From NCBI RefSeq assembly GCF_001625215.2, contig NC_030389.2, positions 42,025,454 to 42,089,453 on the forward strand: a DNA stretch of 64,000 nucleotides. Direction: 5' to 3'. The position numbers were made by a program, and so were the translations under genes. Positions 19,330 to 33,127 of this stretch are shown piece after piece (positions within the stretch are counted from its first letter, which is position 1; each line of letters begins with the position of its first letter). The stretch comes from Daucus carota subsp. sativus (Eukaryota; Streptophyta; Magnoliopsida; Apiales; Apiaceae). The notes under the pieces were generated by a model. It saw only the letters and a list, made by a program, of their open reading frames with translations. It made no database searches and was not told the origin of the DNA.

Positions 19330-22300
19330 ATGAACAGGTACATACACACATCTTGTATATCTCGTTTTTAATTCACTAATTTAACACTCAACTTGTACTT
19401 ATATATAATCGCAAATCTTGTTTTTAAGTGGATGTTATCTGTTAGGGCTTTGTAATTTGTATTCTATGATGATGCAGTGTAATTTACAGCATATTTGGAT
19501 TTTTTAGGTTAAAAGTTTTCTGGTCTTTTATTCTGTTTATTATCGATTGTAAACACGGTAGCTAGTTACTAGTAGCAGAGGTACTTGTGTTAGATTTTGG
19601 ACTCTCGAATTCTCGTATCGAGGCAGGGGGATGGTTGTGTAATTTTGGATTAGAATGTTAGGCAGTTAGGGAGGGTTCGATTAAATGAGTACGCGGACTT
19701 ATGTAATGTTTGATGAATGATATTTCTGAATTAGGCTGGTTTTGAATAACCGTGATTTAAATCGTCATGGATGGAAAATGGTGCGGAGGGCATTCTGCAG
19801 TGATGCGCCTAAAGGTGCGGCTGGTACAAGCAGCAGTGATACTGTTGAGGTAAGAATTTTATTAATTTTTGAGTAGTGTTTAAGCTTGTTCTAGGCTCCT
19901 CGAGAATGATGGTGGATTTTTAGTTCTTTTGTTTTGTAGTGTTTTTTTATATTTGACTGAACTCCGAAAGTATGTGTTTGTAGTTTTTTTTATTGTTCGT
20001 TCCAGGTTTGTGACGAAATGTTATATGAATGCATAGATATTTGTGGTGTTAGAATAGTATACCAGAATTCACTGTTTTTGGGTAGATACATTTACAAAAA
20101 AACTGTTGTTATTGCATGTTTAGTCTGTAGGTTTATTCCCTGGTCCTTGTGCTCAGCATTCTCTGATGGACAATGTAGCTGGCCTGACTTCATTGCTTGT
20201 ATATTTTTTGATTTTTTAATATATTATCTATTTGGCGAAAAAAATTATATTTAGTTACTTGGCTAAATTTATCCATGTATCTGTGCGTACAACTACAATA
20301 TCATATGGTAGAAGGCATTTTTAAAAAGAACTACACTAGCACACACTGAAGTTATAATACATACTAGTACTGTACATTGCTTCATTTCGCTTTAGTACAA
20401 AAAGAATTAAAAATTCAGGAAGCAGTGTACAAATATGCATTTATCTATAGATCAACTAATCTTAGTTCCCATAATGAAATGAAATGGTAATTCTAGTTCT
20501 GAGATTGATATGTAATTGAGTGTTACCTATATTTGCATTGGATGATAGTGTGACCAACCTCAAGAGAATTTAGTGAATGGTGAAAAGGAGTTGACTATGT
20601 CATAGTGAGAATATGTTTTACCTAGCTGTTGCATAGAAGATTGTGGTATCCTAACATATTCTTTTTGATTGTTAATGGTGCCAACAGAAAACTAGGTAAT
20701 ATTACATCTATATATTAGATAATCATTGCACAAAACATAATTAGTTCTTTTATATTTTAGGACCATAACGCGAAGGGCGAACATGAAAATACTGCCCCAC
20801 AGTTTGACATTGCTATAATTGGAGGTGGCATGGTTGGCATGGGTCTAGCTTGTTCTTTGGGTATTATTTCTTTTTTGCTGAAATTTTTACTGTTATTTTA
20901 GAGTTTTTTTTTCCGTTGGGTACTTGATAGTCTTACACATGGCTTTATATGCTTCTCACTCAAAATATTTGCGCATTTTAGAAAATATGAATGCACGATG
21001 AGCTCAGACTAGGTAACATTTGTAATGACACTATTATATTTTGCTTTAAACTTTAGCCAGCCCAGATAAGTAAAATTAAAAATACCTCTTATCTAATTTG
21101 TCAAACAAGTATTCTCTCAGATTCTATTATAAATGCACTATGGCTATATACTTTAGTTCTAACCTCGTGCAAGTTATTGATTGAAATGATAGTCTTCCCA
21201 TAACCTTAATCCTTTCCAGGCTCATTTTAAATAAATCATCATCAGCATCTGGGGTACCCCATACCCTTCCATCCTGCCCTTCTAATAAAATTGACCTGGA
21301 CTAAATTTCATAGTTGTATCTATAATGTTAGAATATAATGATCCTTCGTCAAAGCCTTTCTTAACACCTTTAGGTTTTAGGATACTTGATCACTTATTAT
21401 GGTAAATCCCTGCCACCCCCAATATTCTCATAAGTTATTATGGACACCAAGGCAAAGTTGTGCCCCAAAGATGGGCGCCCGTGATCAATCTTTGACCCAA
21501 AATGGGTTTTCGAGTGAGGGGGATTGTTAGGTTATGTTTTAGTTGAGATATTTATGATTGAGGTTGATAGACATAGGAGATCAGGACTAGGCTAGTTTGA
21601 TATACTAGATTAGATTGTTTCAAGACTCAGGGCATGCGATCTTTCAATTTGGTTCAGATATTACTGATAAATTACTTTTGTGTTGTTCTGTATGAAAATT
21701 TCTTTACTTGCTTCCGTCGCTCACATACATCACGTCATTCTTATATTTTATTTCTGAACTTTTAAATGGTGTCATGTATCTATTTGATTCTTTTTTGTAT
21801 CCTTTCGGCTCTTGAAATTTCAGTACTACAATCCTATTAATTATGTTGAGTGGCTTCATGTTTTTGCAGCCAGAATGCCACTGACAAAGCACTTGTCTGT
21901 AGCCATTGTTGACAGCAATCCAGCTTTGCTCAATAGTACTAGCATAAAAAAAGATGATCCTCCAGATCCAAGGGTCAGTACTGTGACTCCCACAACTATA
22001 TCTCTTTTTAAAGGTATTTGGTAGTTGACCTTTACACTCTTTACACACCCGCCTTAGTAGCTGCTTATTTATTTTGCGAGCAAATTTAGGCTGTATATAA
22101 GTGTGATAAAATGTCAAAAAGTTATCAACGCCATGCTACATGAGATCGTTCACACAGCCATCTGCTTTAAGTCTATAACATATTTGGGGTAGAATAGAAG
22201 GGCACCTCCTAAAATCTTTCATTCTTGCTTTTGTACATGTAAAGTAAGTATCTTGTATTGGTGTGACTTGAATATAACTTGTGTACTTGCATTCATAACT

Positions 22301-25300
22301 TGTCAAAGCATATTTATAAAATTTCCTGGAGCAACATGGGGAACTGTTTGGTGTTTCTATATTAGGAAATAACTTATTTGTTAGGAATATTATATTTTAA
22401 GCTGGATTCAGATCAAGAAACTAGTTTGAGTTCATTATGAATATTGGTTAAAGGTTCGTATAATGCCTCCTCATGGATTATTTAGAATTTTAGTCGAGGC
22501 CTGTGATCTATGAATTATCTGGTTTGGAACTTTCTCTAGGTTATTCCAAATTTCTGTCATGAACTTGTAAGTTGTATCAATCGCCTTATAAATTTTGATC
22601 AATCTAGCGCCAGGGATCAAATAACCACTCGTACGATGTTCTTTGTGTGCCAAATCTTGCTTGGACACATTTGTACATCATTTTAAAGGTCAGGGCATAA
22701 CGACTGTAGAGACAAGGATGTCACTACTTCACTAAAATGCTTCTTATTGTTCAGTAGTTCTAACAGACACGTCAGTTGATCATTGTAAAGGCGAAAGTAA
22801 TTTTACCAAGCCTAACTTTAATCTCTCCCTATCTTGGACACCATTTATGGATGCCAGTGTAGAGGCGAAATTAATTTTACCAAGACTAACTTTATTCTCC
22901 CCTATCTTATACTTGTATTATATTTTCAGCTTATATTCTTATACATGCGCAATATCAGTAGTTTTGACATAATATCTATTTTAGATGCCTGTCCTAAATA
23001 TTCTTAGCTTCTACTGGAGTGGATAACTTTATGCTACTTTATTTTGCATTATGATTCACTTTGCAGGTGTTGGTGCTTGGCAGTATATTGAACAGCATCG
23101 ACATGCTTATTTTGACAAGATGCAGGTTATTTCCACTCCTGATGTACTTACTACTTTATTATTAATTATAAATATTTTTGCAACTTCTGCCTCATATTAT
23201 CTATATGACTATTTGTTAAGTTGCTAGTGTGTCTGTGTAAATAAAGTGGGAACAAAATGGGAACAAACAGGACTAGGAAGTTAGTTCACAGATTTTCTTT
23301 GGTCTGCTAGATGAAGATGGTGGTCAATTTATCTTATTAACTGGGTTTTAGTTTGCTATGCCAATCAACAGGTCTGCGGAATAACTGGGTTTTAGTTTGC
23401 TATGCCATATGAGTTTTCATACAATATTAATTAACATGAAACAAGTTAAGACTACCTTATATTGCTTCTCTCTTTTGAGCCACCAATATATAGTTGTTTT
23501 TACAAGACAAAGATCTCGTGTCATTTGCTATATTAGTAATTATATGTTACAGTTTTCAACACATAAATCCAGGTAAAATGAGTATTCGCTACAAGGATGA
23601 CTGAACACTTAGAATTGAGCTAGGTACTAATATACTAGAGAAAACAGACCTAATATCCAATTGGACTAAAGCAAAAGGATGCATTACACTTAGAATTGAG
23701 TTTAGGTACTAATATACTAGAGAAAAATGACCTAATATCCAAATGGACTAAAGCGAAAGGATGCATTAAACGTTGACCGTCCTGAGGACATTTAGGACGC
23801 ATGCTGAGCTCCCAAACTAACATGACACACCAATTAAACTATGTTAATATAGAAAGAAGGTGAAATCCCAGTATACGAGGTCAAATCCCACTTTGAACAC
23901 AAAACTATTTGATCTGATTTATTGCAGGCTTGAGTTTTTGAATTATTACTTTTTGTTGTCTGATTTATTCCCCGGTGATCTTTATAGGTCTGGGACTACA
24001 CTGGGCTTGGATTCACGAGATATAATGCACGAGATGTGAATAAAGAAGTGCTCGGGTGAGAATACAGTTAAAGTGAGCCAAGTTATATTAAAGTATTTAT
24101 CTAGAAACCGTTTAATAGATATACTTGTTTGGACTTTGATCCAGGTGCGTTGTGGAGAACAAGATCCTTCACAAATCTCTTTTGTCATGCATGCAGGTAC
24201 TGGAACCATGTCCTGTTTCGTTGAGCTTAAGTTCTTTCAAGCTAATTAATGAAACTATAATATGTCTTTTACATGTTCAAAGTTTAATATTTTCTCTTTA
24301 CAGATTGATATAGACTTAAGGCTGTTTGGCGACCTATATATAATTATCTTGATTTCTGGTTCAAAGTGCGATGAAATGCTATATCATAGAGAGAGAAAAG
24401 AAAAATCAATTCGGGTAGAAGTAAATTGTATTTATAATTCTCCAAGTTTTACAATAAGGCGAGGCCTCTAATTATAGAACAAATATGAAACATTACTGCT
24501 TATTTTCTACATTACCGTGGTGATTATTTTGCTACTGCACTAACTTTATTACAGTAAGTATATTATTGCTGATATGTTACATTTTCATTTCGCATCTTTC
24601 TTTTTGTTGCTACTTTTTTCTTCACTTTTTGATTTCCATTATATCTATAATGTTGAAGGTGACATATAATGTTGAAGATGACATGTATACTGCATTTAGC
24701 CATGTTTGATTTCATCTACAGTGAATGTTTGTGCCTATAATGGAATATATCGAGACTGTTTAGGACGCTAATTCTACTTAAAATATCATTAGAAGGACCT
24801 TTTATAAGTTAAGCTTAGACACTCACACTCTTTCTATGTAGTTCAAGAATATATAATGAAGTGTAGTTTTTTTTAAAGTATAATTAAGCGTAGATGGCTG
24901 GTAGTGAGATAAAATGTTAAATAACTTTCTTGGATGCTTCTCCTGAAGCTGCCTAAGTTTCTTGTAGATATCTTTCACTTGAGTTTTACAAACATTAATA
25001 CTCTATCATACAGATCAGGTAGCTGCTCCTTAACATCAAAATTTCCCCTAGTCTGGATATTATTATTCCTGTATCTTCTCAAGAAGTAGCCAATTAGGTA
25101 CTTAGGTAGTTAGGTGACTTGTGTCAGACCTTTATTGGTATATCGGGTTAGGAAAGAGTGATAATATGCTTATTATATGTTCAGTGTGAAAGAGTGAGTG
25201 CACAGCTTGGGAGTTCCAGAATGAGAGCAAGCTCACAACTTCTGTTGTCAAGACTATTATTATAACCACCTTGCAAACTTATCACATAAATATGTGCTCT

Positions 25301-27363
25301 GTTTTATTGGGCAGAATGGAACGGATGAAAATTTGCTAACAAAATTAATGGAGAAAGTAATTGGAGATTGGAGGGAACATTTGAATAAGAATGAGAGTGC
25401 AAATATTTTATGATGAGAATAGTGAAACAAATGATTAGGATGATGGAGCATCCTTCTCAAATATCAAGTTTTAATTTTAGTTTAGATTGCTAGGAACAGA
25501 ATAGAAAAAGAAATGATAATGAAGAATGTTTTCCCATAAACCAGTGCAAATTTCAATTCGTTCTTCCAAGTTCATTCACCCCAACCAGACAAAATGATAG
25601 TATTTAAATGGCCTTTATTCTCTTACAAAGTTTGTTGGACCAAAGAGATGCTTTAGTGTTTAACTTGCAAAATTCTTATTTTAGGCGGATACTTTTTATA
25701 TTTGTCACTTATCATCCTTGTTAATTTCCATTCAAGCAGCTAAAACTGTGGTGTTGTAACAGTTGAAGCTAATTCATATAAGACCTGACTATACAGCTGA
25801 ATGGTAACAGGACTCTGATCTACAGAAGACGATATTTCCGTCCCGATTAACTTCAATGATTTCGAGTCCAAGTTCTGCAACAAAGGCATTGGGTAGTAGA
25901 TCCTCCAGAGAAGGATCGCATGATAGAGGAAATTTAACAAAACTGGAACTAAGCGACGGCAATAGTTTGTACGCAAAGCTTGTGGTATATTCAATCTCCT
26001 GAACATAATTATTTTCTGACATGAGTTGGATATGGAAGAAACTTGTTCTTTTCCCCCATTATGGGTGATAGGTCGTCGGAGTGCTGAATATTTGTTTCCG
26101 TAAGTATCTAATATGCATTAAACCTTTGATGCTAATAGGTTGGAGCTGATGGCTCCAAGTCACGTGTTAGGGAGTTGGCTGGCATCAAAACAACTGGATG
26201 GAAATATTCCCAGAATGCAATTATCTGTACTGTAGAACATACTGAGGAAAATCGGTGTGCATGGCAAAGATTTCTGCCTAATGGCCCTCTTGCACTTCTG
26301 CCAATTGGTGACAGGTACAGCAATATCGTTTGGACCATGGACCCTAAAGAGTCACTAAGCCGAAAAGCAATGAATGACGAGGAATTTGTGAGAGCAGTAA
26401 ATCATGCTTTGAATGACGGTTATGGTCCTCAACCCAAGCCACGAGTATCTGGTGGCGGAGGTATTTTTTCTTGGCTTGGGGCAGATGTAACATCGTCAAG
26501 TGAGCGGTTTGAGCTTCCACCAAAAGTAGTGAAATTGGTGTCAGAAAGAATGGTGTTCCCATTGTCTTTAATGCATGCAAATAGTTATGCTTCAAAGCGT
26601 GTTGTTCTAATTGGTGATGCAGCACACACTGTGCATCCTTTGGCTGGTCAAGGCGTGAATATGGGTTTTGGTGATGCATTTACTCTTTCTAAAGTCATTT
26701 CTGAAGGTGTTGCTATGGGATCTGATATTGGGGAGGTATGTTATCTTCACCTCCTGCTTTTTCCACCCTATCAATCCATTATGAGTTAATTATCTTGTAT
26801 TATCATTCAGTATTTAGTTGGCTATTCGTAAGTTTTTCCTTCGATTTGTTTTATGATTTGATTTTTGTTTGATGATCAATTAGTAAATTTTAGGTGCCTG
26901 GTTAATTACTCTTGTACTTAATTTTGGTGCTTGAGTTCTGTCTGCTGAGTATTAGGAGTGAGTTGTTTTCTTGTTTGATTCAGATATACCCTTCTGATTT
27001 CTGTGCTTGTTTCTCTTGCAATATAAATATTTTTATAGCAAAAAAAAAAAGAAAAGCTGCAACTTGTTTGGGTTTGATTTAAAGAGGAAATCTAACCCGA
27101 TTACATCATCATATGTTCTTTGAGTAACTCTTTTTGATTTCATGTAGGTATCTCTGCTGCAGAAGTATGAAGCAGACAGGAAAACAGCTAACATTGCGAT
27201 GATGGCAATCCTGGATGGTTTCCAAAAGGCGTACTCAGTTGATTTTGGACCATTGAATTTAATACGTGCTGCTGCTTTCTATGGGGCAAATTATATTCCA
27301 CCACTAAAGAGACATATAATCTCATATGCTTCAGGCGAGCAGAGATTGCCTATTTTCGCTTGA
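19330..27363 (+). CDS. COQ6: Ubiquinone biosynthesis flavin monooxygenase COQ6, mitochondrial
   Basis: Ten coding exons: 19330-19337, 19735-19849, 20761-20860, 21870-22013, 23067-23125, 23988-24055, 24145-24196, 25811-25984, 26139-26735, 27148-27363; 510 aa. Exon 1 has only 8 coding bases. The Arg-rich N-terminus (NNRDLNRHGWKMVRRAFCS) looks like a mitochondrial presequence. FAD-binding signatures of the UbiH/COQ6 family follow: FDIAIIGGGMVGMGLACSLA (Rossmann GxGxxG), the DG motif VVGADGSKSRVREL, and GDAAHTVHPLAGQGVNMGFG. COQ6 hydroxylates the benzoquinone ring precursor at C5 in coenzyme Q synthesis on the matrix side of the inner membrane, with electrons from ferredoxin/ferredoxin reductase in known cases. 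Exon 8 (DSDLQKTIFPSRLTS... to LSDGNSLYAKLV) is easy to miss because only an antisense frame is long there. The gene is convergent with the VAMP gene. Confidence 0.95.
22785..22908 (+). repeat. Imperfect direct repeat in COQ6 intron 4
   Basis: Two copies of a block of about 50 bp beginning GT(A)AAGGCGAAA and ending CCCTATCTT start at 22785 and 22859, 74 bp apart. Confidence 0.75.
23605..23768 (+). repeat. Tandem duplication of about 82 bp in COQ6 intron 5
   Basis: ACACTTAGAATTGAG...GGATGCATT occurs at 23605 and again at 23686. A further short repeat, AACTGGGTTTTAGTTTGCTA, occurs twice just upstream (about 23339 and 23384). Confidence 0.85.
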
Positions 27364-27914
27364 AAAGGTATTGTACTAACCAGTCAAATAATGTTCAAAT
27401 AACAATTTGTCATCAATGTAGATAACCTTTCAGGTCTGTAATGCAGTGTAAGCTAATGTTCCACACCTTGTGCCGAACTTTTTGTCCTCTGTGAAATCTT
27501 GATTCGTCAGTTGTCACCGCTAATGTTCTATTTTTGTAACATGATGACACTTAAGTTACATATTATAAAGCATCAGTTCAGCTTGCTCTTTGCAGCAACT
27601 GTGTGCGACGAAGCTGGATCACACAGCAAAGGTAGGTTACCCAATTTAATTTTAATGGTGTTGAGGAGGTTTAAACTGAGGCAATCTCCATCTACCTTGT
27701 GAACTTATTGCATCAGTGTTCCGACATAGAACAGTCAAATGATTCTGTATAAGCATCTAATGTAATAGTACAACAGAATAGATATTACATAAAATTTACA
27801 TTCAGCTCTTCCTGCTGTCCCAAAAGTAAGCAGAGAGGAATGCCCAGTTACAAGAAATAATACAAAAAAGGTGCCTTACTATAATACATTGCTTGATTCC
27901 AACAGAGATTTGGA

Positions 27915-28006
27915 GGCGCCGCCGTCCTTGTGCTGAACCAGTCGCAGTTCAACACTTGAAGGCATCGTCGTCTTTGTGCTCAACGAGTCGCAGTTCAACA
28001 CTTGAA
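27915..28006. repeat. 46-bp tandem duplication spanning the VAMP stop codon
   Basis: Units 27915-27960 and 27961-28006 share the block ending CAGTTCAACACTTGAA on the plus strand. Unit 2 holds the last codons and TGA of the R-SNARE gene. Unit 1, now in the 3' UTR, carries a second copy of the same Phe-Lys-Cys-stop codons. Confidence 0.92.
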
Positions 28007-29686
28007 GCGAGGGCATATAGACAAAAAGATGATCATCACAATCACACCGATGATACCGAAAACAATCAGTTTCATCTTCATATTCTGGATCCACATCTTC
28101 CTTTTCATTTTGGTTCCTTGCTGCCTGAAATCTTGTGCCTGATGCGTGCATAATTCAGTTGCCAATTCGGGTAAGCCAAGTTCTTAACCATACTAACTCA
28201 CATTTCTCCGCGGCTTATCAGTGATTGTGATTAATGATATTAGGATTACAATCGGCTTATCAGTGATTGTGATTAATGATATTAGGATTACAATTATTTT
28301 ACATAACAGTTTTTCATAATTACAATTAGTATTGGGACCAGATTGCGCGTCATTCCCACAAAAACGACTAACCTGATTGCGAAGATTATCAGTTTTGTCT
28401 ACCAGCAACTCAATCTTCTCCCCGCGGTCAAGAACCTGAAAAGGCCATGGAGTTCTTTCACAACAGTACACAAATGAATCAGAAAGAAACAGGATAGTAA
28501 AAAGACCAATGAGACGTTTGGTTCAGGGTTAACGAGCTCATTCTCACTCACGATCCAAACGTTGTTTGGTTACCTTTTCAATATTTTCCATCATAACTCC
28601 CTTTACTTCAGTAACCTGAGCTTTAACCTTAGCAATCTTGTCGATTTCTTCCGGATGATCCACACAATATTGCATCTGCTCTTTCAGTTTGGGTCTAAAA
28701 ATAATTAAGGAGTTAAGTATATGCAAAAAACTCTTCAGAATAAGCTTAAGCTAAATATACATACCCAAACTCTTTATTCAAGCTTTTCGCGGAAGCAGTT
28801 TTAGCCTTGCCACTACCATATCGCTTCGTGAACTCTTCTTTCACTCTCACCAGAAAGGCCATTGGAGTTGTTCTGCCCGCAGACTCCACGGCCACAACAC
28901 AGTATGCTGAAACATCAAACAGAGGAAAATTTTCTGAAATTGTCAAAATCCAAATTAATTTTAATAACCAGGAAATTATATAAAAAAATGGATGCAAAAA
29001 TAATGTTGATGCAATTTTGTAATATTATGTTCAAGGAATAAACAAAATTCATGTTTTTTCATCTAGCTAATATCCCTCTCCTCTCGGTAATAAAACCGTG
29101 ACGATGATCATGCCATGAACATATGAACAGAAACTCTAGATACCTCGAGACATTTCCCGGCTATCTAATTCAAGAGAACATGTATAAATTTAAGAAGGAA
29201 ATGAAAATAAAAATTCAAAACTACCTAATTTTCTATGATGATAAAATCATCTCCATCTATTTTTCTATAACATAATCAAACGTCATTGACAAAATTCATT
29301 ACGAGAATACGAGTATTCAATCACACCCTGCTCAATTTTACCGACATTTAAAAATATCCGCCTTACGTGAAACAATCATGATTTACGAGTATTCGATCAC
29401 AACCCGCTTTTAAAAAGTATCCATCTTACATGAAACATACATATAAATAAAACAAAAAAGACGGATATAAAGAAAAGAGGAAGAACTGACTGAATCCATT
29501 CTCAACGAGATAATTGAAGGTATGTCCATCACAATTATAGTTAAATTTGTTGTTGGAAGAGGGAAGCTTTTGAAGGCATTGAGTGGCGACGGAGATGTAA
29601 TTGCCGCTGAAGCCAGAGTACTCGGCCAGAATCACATTTCCACGAGCCACGAAAGCATAAATCAGTGACTGTTGGGCGCGTCCCAT
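27995..29686 (-). CDS. VAMP72: VAMP72-type R-SNARE (longin)
   Basis: Five exons on the minus strand: 29686-29491, 28906-28765, 28694-28574, 28435-28373, 28138-27995; 221 aa, the usual VAMP721/722 size. The longin domain fills about residues 1-125 ([20 protein letters not shown]; a degenerate NGF then [27 protein letters not shown]). The R-SNARE motif covers about 130-190, with the zero-layer Arg in [20 protein letters not shown]-terminal anchor [20 protein letters not shown] precedes PRFKC. VAMP72 proteins pair with Qa/Qb/Qc SNAREs for secretion to the plasma membrane and cell plate. The MGRAQQS start is slightly extended over the more common MAQQS. The last exon is visible only in a frame different from the long ORF at the locus. 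Confidence 0.95.
28211..28294. repeat. 2 x 42-bp tandem repeat in VAMP intron 4
   Basis: The unit CGGCTTATCAGTGATTGTGA... starts at 28211 and 28253 with near-perfect identity. Confidence 0.93.
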
Positions 29687-32267
29687 TCTTCCTAGCCACA
29701 AAACCTTAATAAAGATCAACCTACCATACGATTATTTTTGATGATTTGAAGAAGAAGAACAGAAAGGTTTGAGGCAGGACAATATTTGGGTTTGAGAAGC
29801 ATCAAAACATAACATGCATGCATGCATGCAACGGTAGGAGCAGAGAGAAATGTGGGGATTTGGAGGTTCTAATAACACCAATTTAATTCAATTCATAGAT
29901 GTATATACATGCTATTTAGTGCCTGTTGTGAAAGAAAATAAGCTTTGTTTTTTATATTTTTTTGGGATATAAATATTAAAAAGTGTTTCATATTTGTTGG
30001 TAGAGGTGGCAAAATGTGTGATTTGTTTGGTTTTGATTCTTATAAATTGGATTTAGTTTGGATAAATGAACCAAAACCATTTTTAAATCATACATTAATA
30101 AATGTGGTTATGATTTTAGTTTGAATTATGGGTAAACTAGTTTAATAAATAAAAACAAGTATTATATGATGAACAAAAATTAATACACTCAGGTGACACT
30201 GTAATGAATAGTAAATACAACAATAGCGTGTGTCAGTATGTTCAAGTTCTTAAAAATTAATTTTTTTCGAAAAATATAAAATCTACTTTCTCTATAAACA
30301 ATTTTTAAATTTTAAAAAAAAATTATTCAGAATTTTTTTGTCAAATTTATTAAATAATTTTAATTTAATAAAAATACTATCTTTATTTTTTACAACAATA
30401 ATGTCAAATGGAGTTTAAGTGCTATCTGACTTTTTATTCTTATAACATCTAGAATGGATTACTAAAATGATATATTGACTTTATCGAAATGTATAAATGA
30501 CTGACTAAAAGAAATCATCTAATGATAATTTGTTCTATGCTAGACTTTATAACAAATTAACAATATACAAGTTGATCATGGAGCTTTTGCACTCTCTTTA
30601 GCCCTTGTTAAGATAAAAGATGAGCTTTTGAAAAACTCCTCTTGCTTGTACCTGATCATGCAGTCTTCTTGAACATCTTTAAGATATATTTTAAAATTTA
30701 TTATGAGTTCTCAATGAAATCTTTCAAACCGATAGATGCTTGTACATACTCGTGAAGCTAAGAATTCATTGACTCGCTTTATACTGTCGTGATCAATCCG
30801 TCGTAAAAGTGTTTTCCAACTAATTCCTTTCACCTATTCTTAAATGGGTTTGTCTAGTGACCATGACACATGCTAAGCGCGAAATTTTATATATTTGAGA
30901 AATTTTGATGGGTGTGGTAGTTGCATATGCAAGGGTTCATCATTATTAAAACATGAGAATTTTATGTTTTGATGGGTGTGGTAGTTGCATATGCAAGGGT
31001 TCATCATTATTAAAACATGAGAATTTTATGTGTTTGAGAGATTTTGATTGGTGTGATAGTTGCATATGCAAAGGTTCATCAGAACTAATGAAAATGAGTC
31101 AAACTTATAAAATTCTGCGCGAAATCACACCTTAAATAAACCAAATCAACAAACCGCATGACACTCTTCTATGTCGGACACCTGGGGAAAGAAAAGGACC
31201 GCCTTTTAAAAAAAAAGAAGGAACTCGCCTAACTCGCTAGGCCTTCGGAACAGCGTCATGTCCTATCTGTTACATCTTGTTCATAAATAAAATTAATGTT
31301 ATTAATTCTTAATATTATTAATTTATTTTAACAAATCTAGCGAGACCTCATAAAATCAATGACCTACTTTCTTTAATTTTGTTAAGAAATTAATAAACTA
31401 CTTGATATTATGGAATAATAAATTTGATGATTAATATTTAATTTTTAACGACTCATCAAGATTCCTATATATAAAATTTGCAAATGGAAAAACAACAATG
31501 TTGAAAGAACGTAATTGCACTTTGAGTAAATTAAAGAAACCAAATTTGAGATCTAATCCAATAAATGGCACAAAACAATGTGAACAATAGTGATGAAATA
31601 GGTCCAAAACAACGGCCGTAGAATAATAGCCAAACTTGCATGTGGGAAGTGGCAAGCCAATTATTTAATCCTTATCACATTGCTTTCACAAGGCATTAAG
31701 GCATCACTTTCTTTGGTTTTTATTAACCCACCCATCACATCTATCTTTTTTCACCTGCTTGCCACAGATTTATATGCCTGTTTTTTTCTCATTTTCTCTG
31801 TGACTGTGTTTTCCATACACAAAGTTATAAATAACAGATGCCGACATAATTGATTAGGTAAGAAACAGTTATTCTTTTTTCTTTATAAATTTAGTGTGGT
31901 GTTTTGGTATGCAGAATTGATGGGTGATAACAAACTGCAATTATAAAATTAAGTAATAAAATCATAAAAATAAAACAATACATCCATGATATTAATTATA
32001 ATTTGAGATTAATCTTAATAAACCAAAAATACTAAAATTCAATTATAATAATATAATATGTTAACCCTGTGAACAAGACACAAGTTGGTACCAAAAAAAA
32101 AAGCGCAAATATTTTAAAAACTGGTTCTTTATTTTTTTTAGAATTGTTTGATCCTTGTAATTTATACTATCATATTTTAATAACAAATATTATAAATATT
32201 TCAAAAAAGAAAAGAAAAACGACTCCTAAAATTATATTTCCGGCAACAAAAGTGTACAAAGTAAGAA
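29687..32267. other. Gene-free DNA between the VAMP promoter and the hAT MITE
   Basis: Likely holds the VAMP 5' UTR/promoter near 29690-29900, including a (CATG)n run at about 29814-29830. A block beginning TAGAGGTGGCAAAATG at 30000 resembles one end of a hAT-type element, with no matching right end found. A three-copy repeat sits at 30900-31080. The rest is AT-rich without coding frames. Confidence 0.45.
30900..31080 (+). repeat. Direct repeat, three copies of about 64-75 bp
   Basis: The block ATTTTGAT(G/T)GGTGTG(G/A)TAG...CAAGGGTTCATCA begins near 30903, 30967 and 31042. Copies 1 and 2 are 64 bp apart and nearly identical; copy 3 is 75 bp on and diverged. Confidence 0.88.
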
Positions 32268-32275
32268 GTTACCGC
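32268..32275 (+). other. Left 8-bp target-site duplication of the hAT MITE
   Basis: GTTACCGC, repeated exactly at 33128-33135. Confidence 0.9.
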
Positions 32276-32456
32276 TAGGGGTGAACATAAACCCATTCAA
32301 CCCGCTAACCCAACCCAAACCGACCCTTTTTTAGGCCGATTAACCCGACCCGTTCAAAACCGAAAAATAAATGGGTTAATTTTTAAAAAACCCGATTAAG
32401 TTGGGTTGGGTCAGGATTTTACAGATTTTAACCCTGAACTAACCCAACCCAACCCG

Positions 32457-32503
<47 letters not shown>

Positions 32504-33127
32504 TCATATATATAATATTTATATACCTATTTTACATTTTTTAGTTTATCTCAATCAATCTTTAACCTAAATTTGATTTATCTAGGGTGTGTCTATACAT
32601 TTACAACACCAATATGAATAATTTTAAGTATCTCGATAACTATAAAATGTAAATGATGACTTTTGGAATTTGAACATGATTAATGATTTGTTAATGAACT
32701 AATATACACATTATAAATAAGAGTTCATAACTGAGTGTGTGTACAACAATTTCCTATTATTTCACCATTGTTTAAATGTTTCACCAATGTGATAGGTTTC
32801 CCTCTTCGATCAAAAACTTACGCATCGACTGATATTAGTGAATGATTCATAGAAACTGAGTAACTATAAATATGTATGCCGACTGTTACTAGCTACCGGT
32901 GTGCGAGTGAGTTTTTTTTTTCCTGTCGCGATGAATGACTAAATTTTTATTTATTTTCGCAAGTTTAACCCAAACCAATCCGACCCAACCCGAATTAATT
33001 GGGTTGGGTAGGGTTGGGTTAGATAAATTTTTTTCAATTAACGGTTTAAGCTTTTATTAACCCGAATTAATTGGGTTGGGTAGTTTTTTTCCAAAAACCC
33101 GCCCAACCCAACCCATGTTCACCCCTA
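32276..33127. mobile_element. Non-autonomous hAT element (852 bp)
   Basis: Perfect terminal inverted repeats TAGGGGTGAACA...TGTTCACCCCTA are flanked by perfect 8-bp duplications GTTACCGC. The subterminal regions are full of AACCC/GGGTT words (AACCCAACCC, GGGTTGGGT) in inverted arrangement, and the centre has an (AT) run of about 40 bp at 32460-32500. An 8-bp duplication with TAGGG-type ends is diagnostic of hAT. No transposase is present. Confidence 0.9.

Noticed and set aside
21240..21540. GGGGGATTGTTAGGTTATG considered as a polypurine tract plus LTR start in COQ6 intron 3
   Set aside because: No matching LTR end, second LTR or internal domain nearby.
27879..28151. 90-codon minus frame ending the VAMP gene
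   Set aside because: Off by one frame; the true last exon (28138-27995) encodes the transmembrane anchor and PRFKC end of the R-SNARE.
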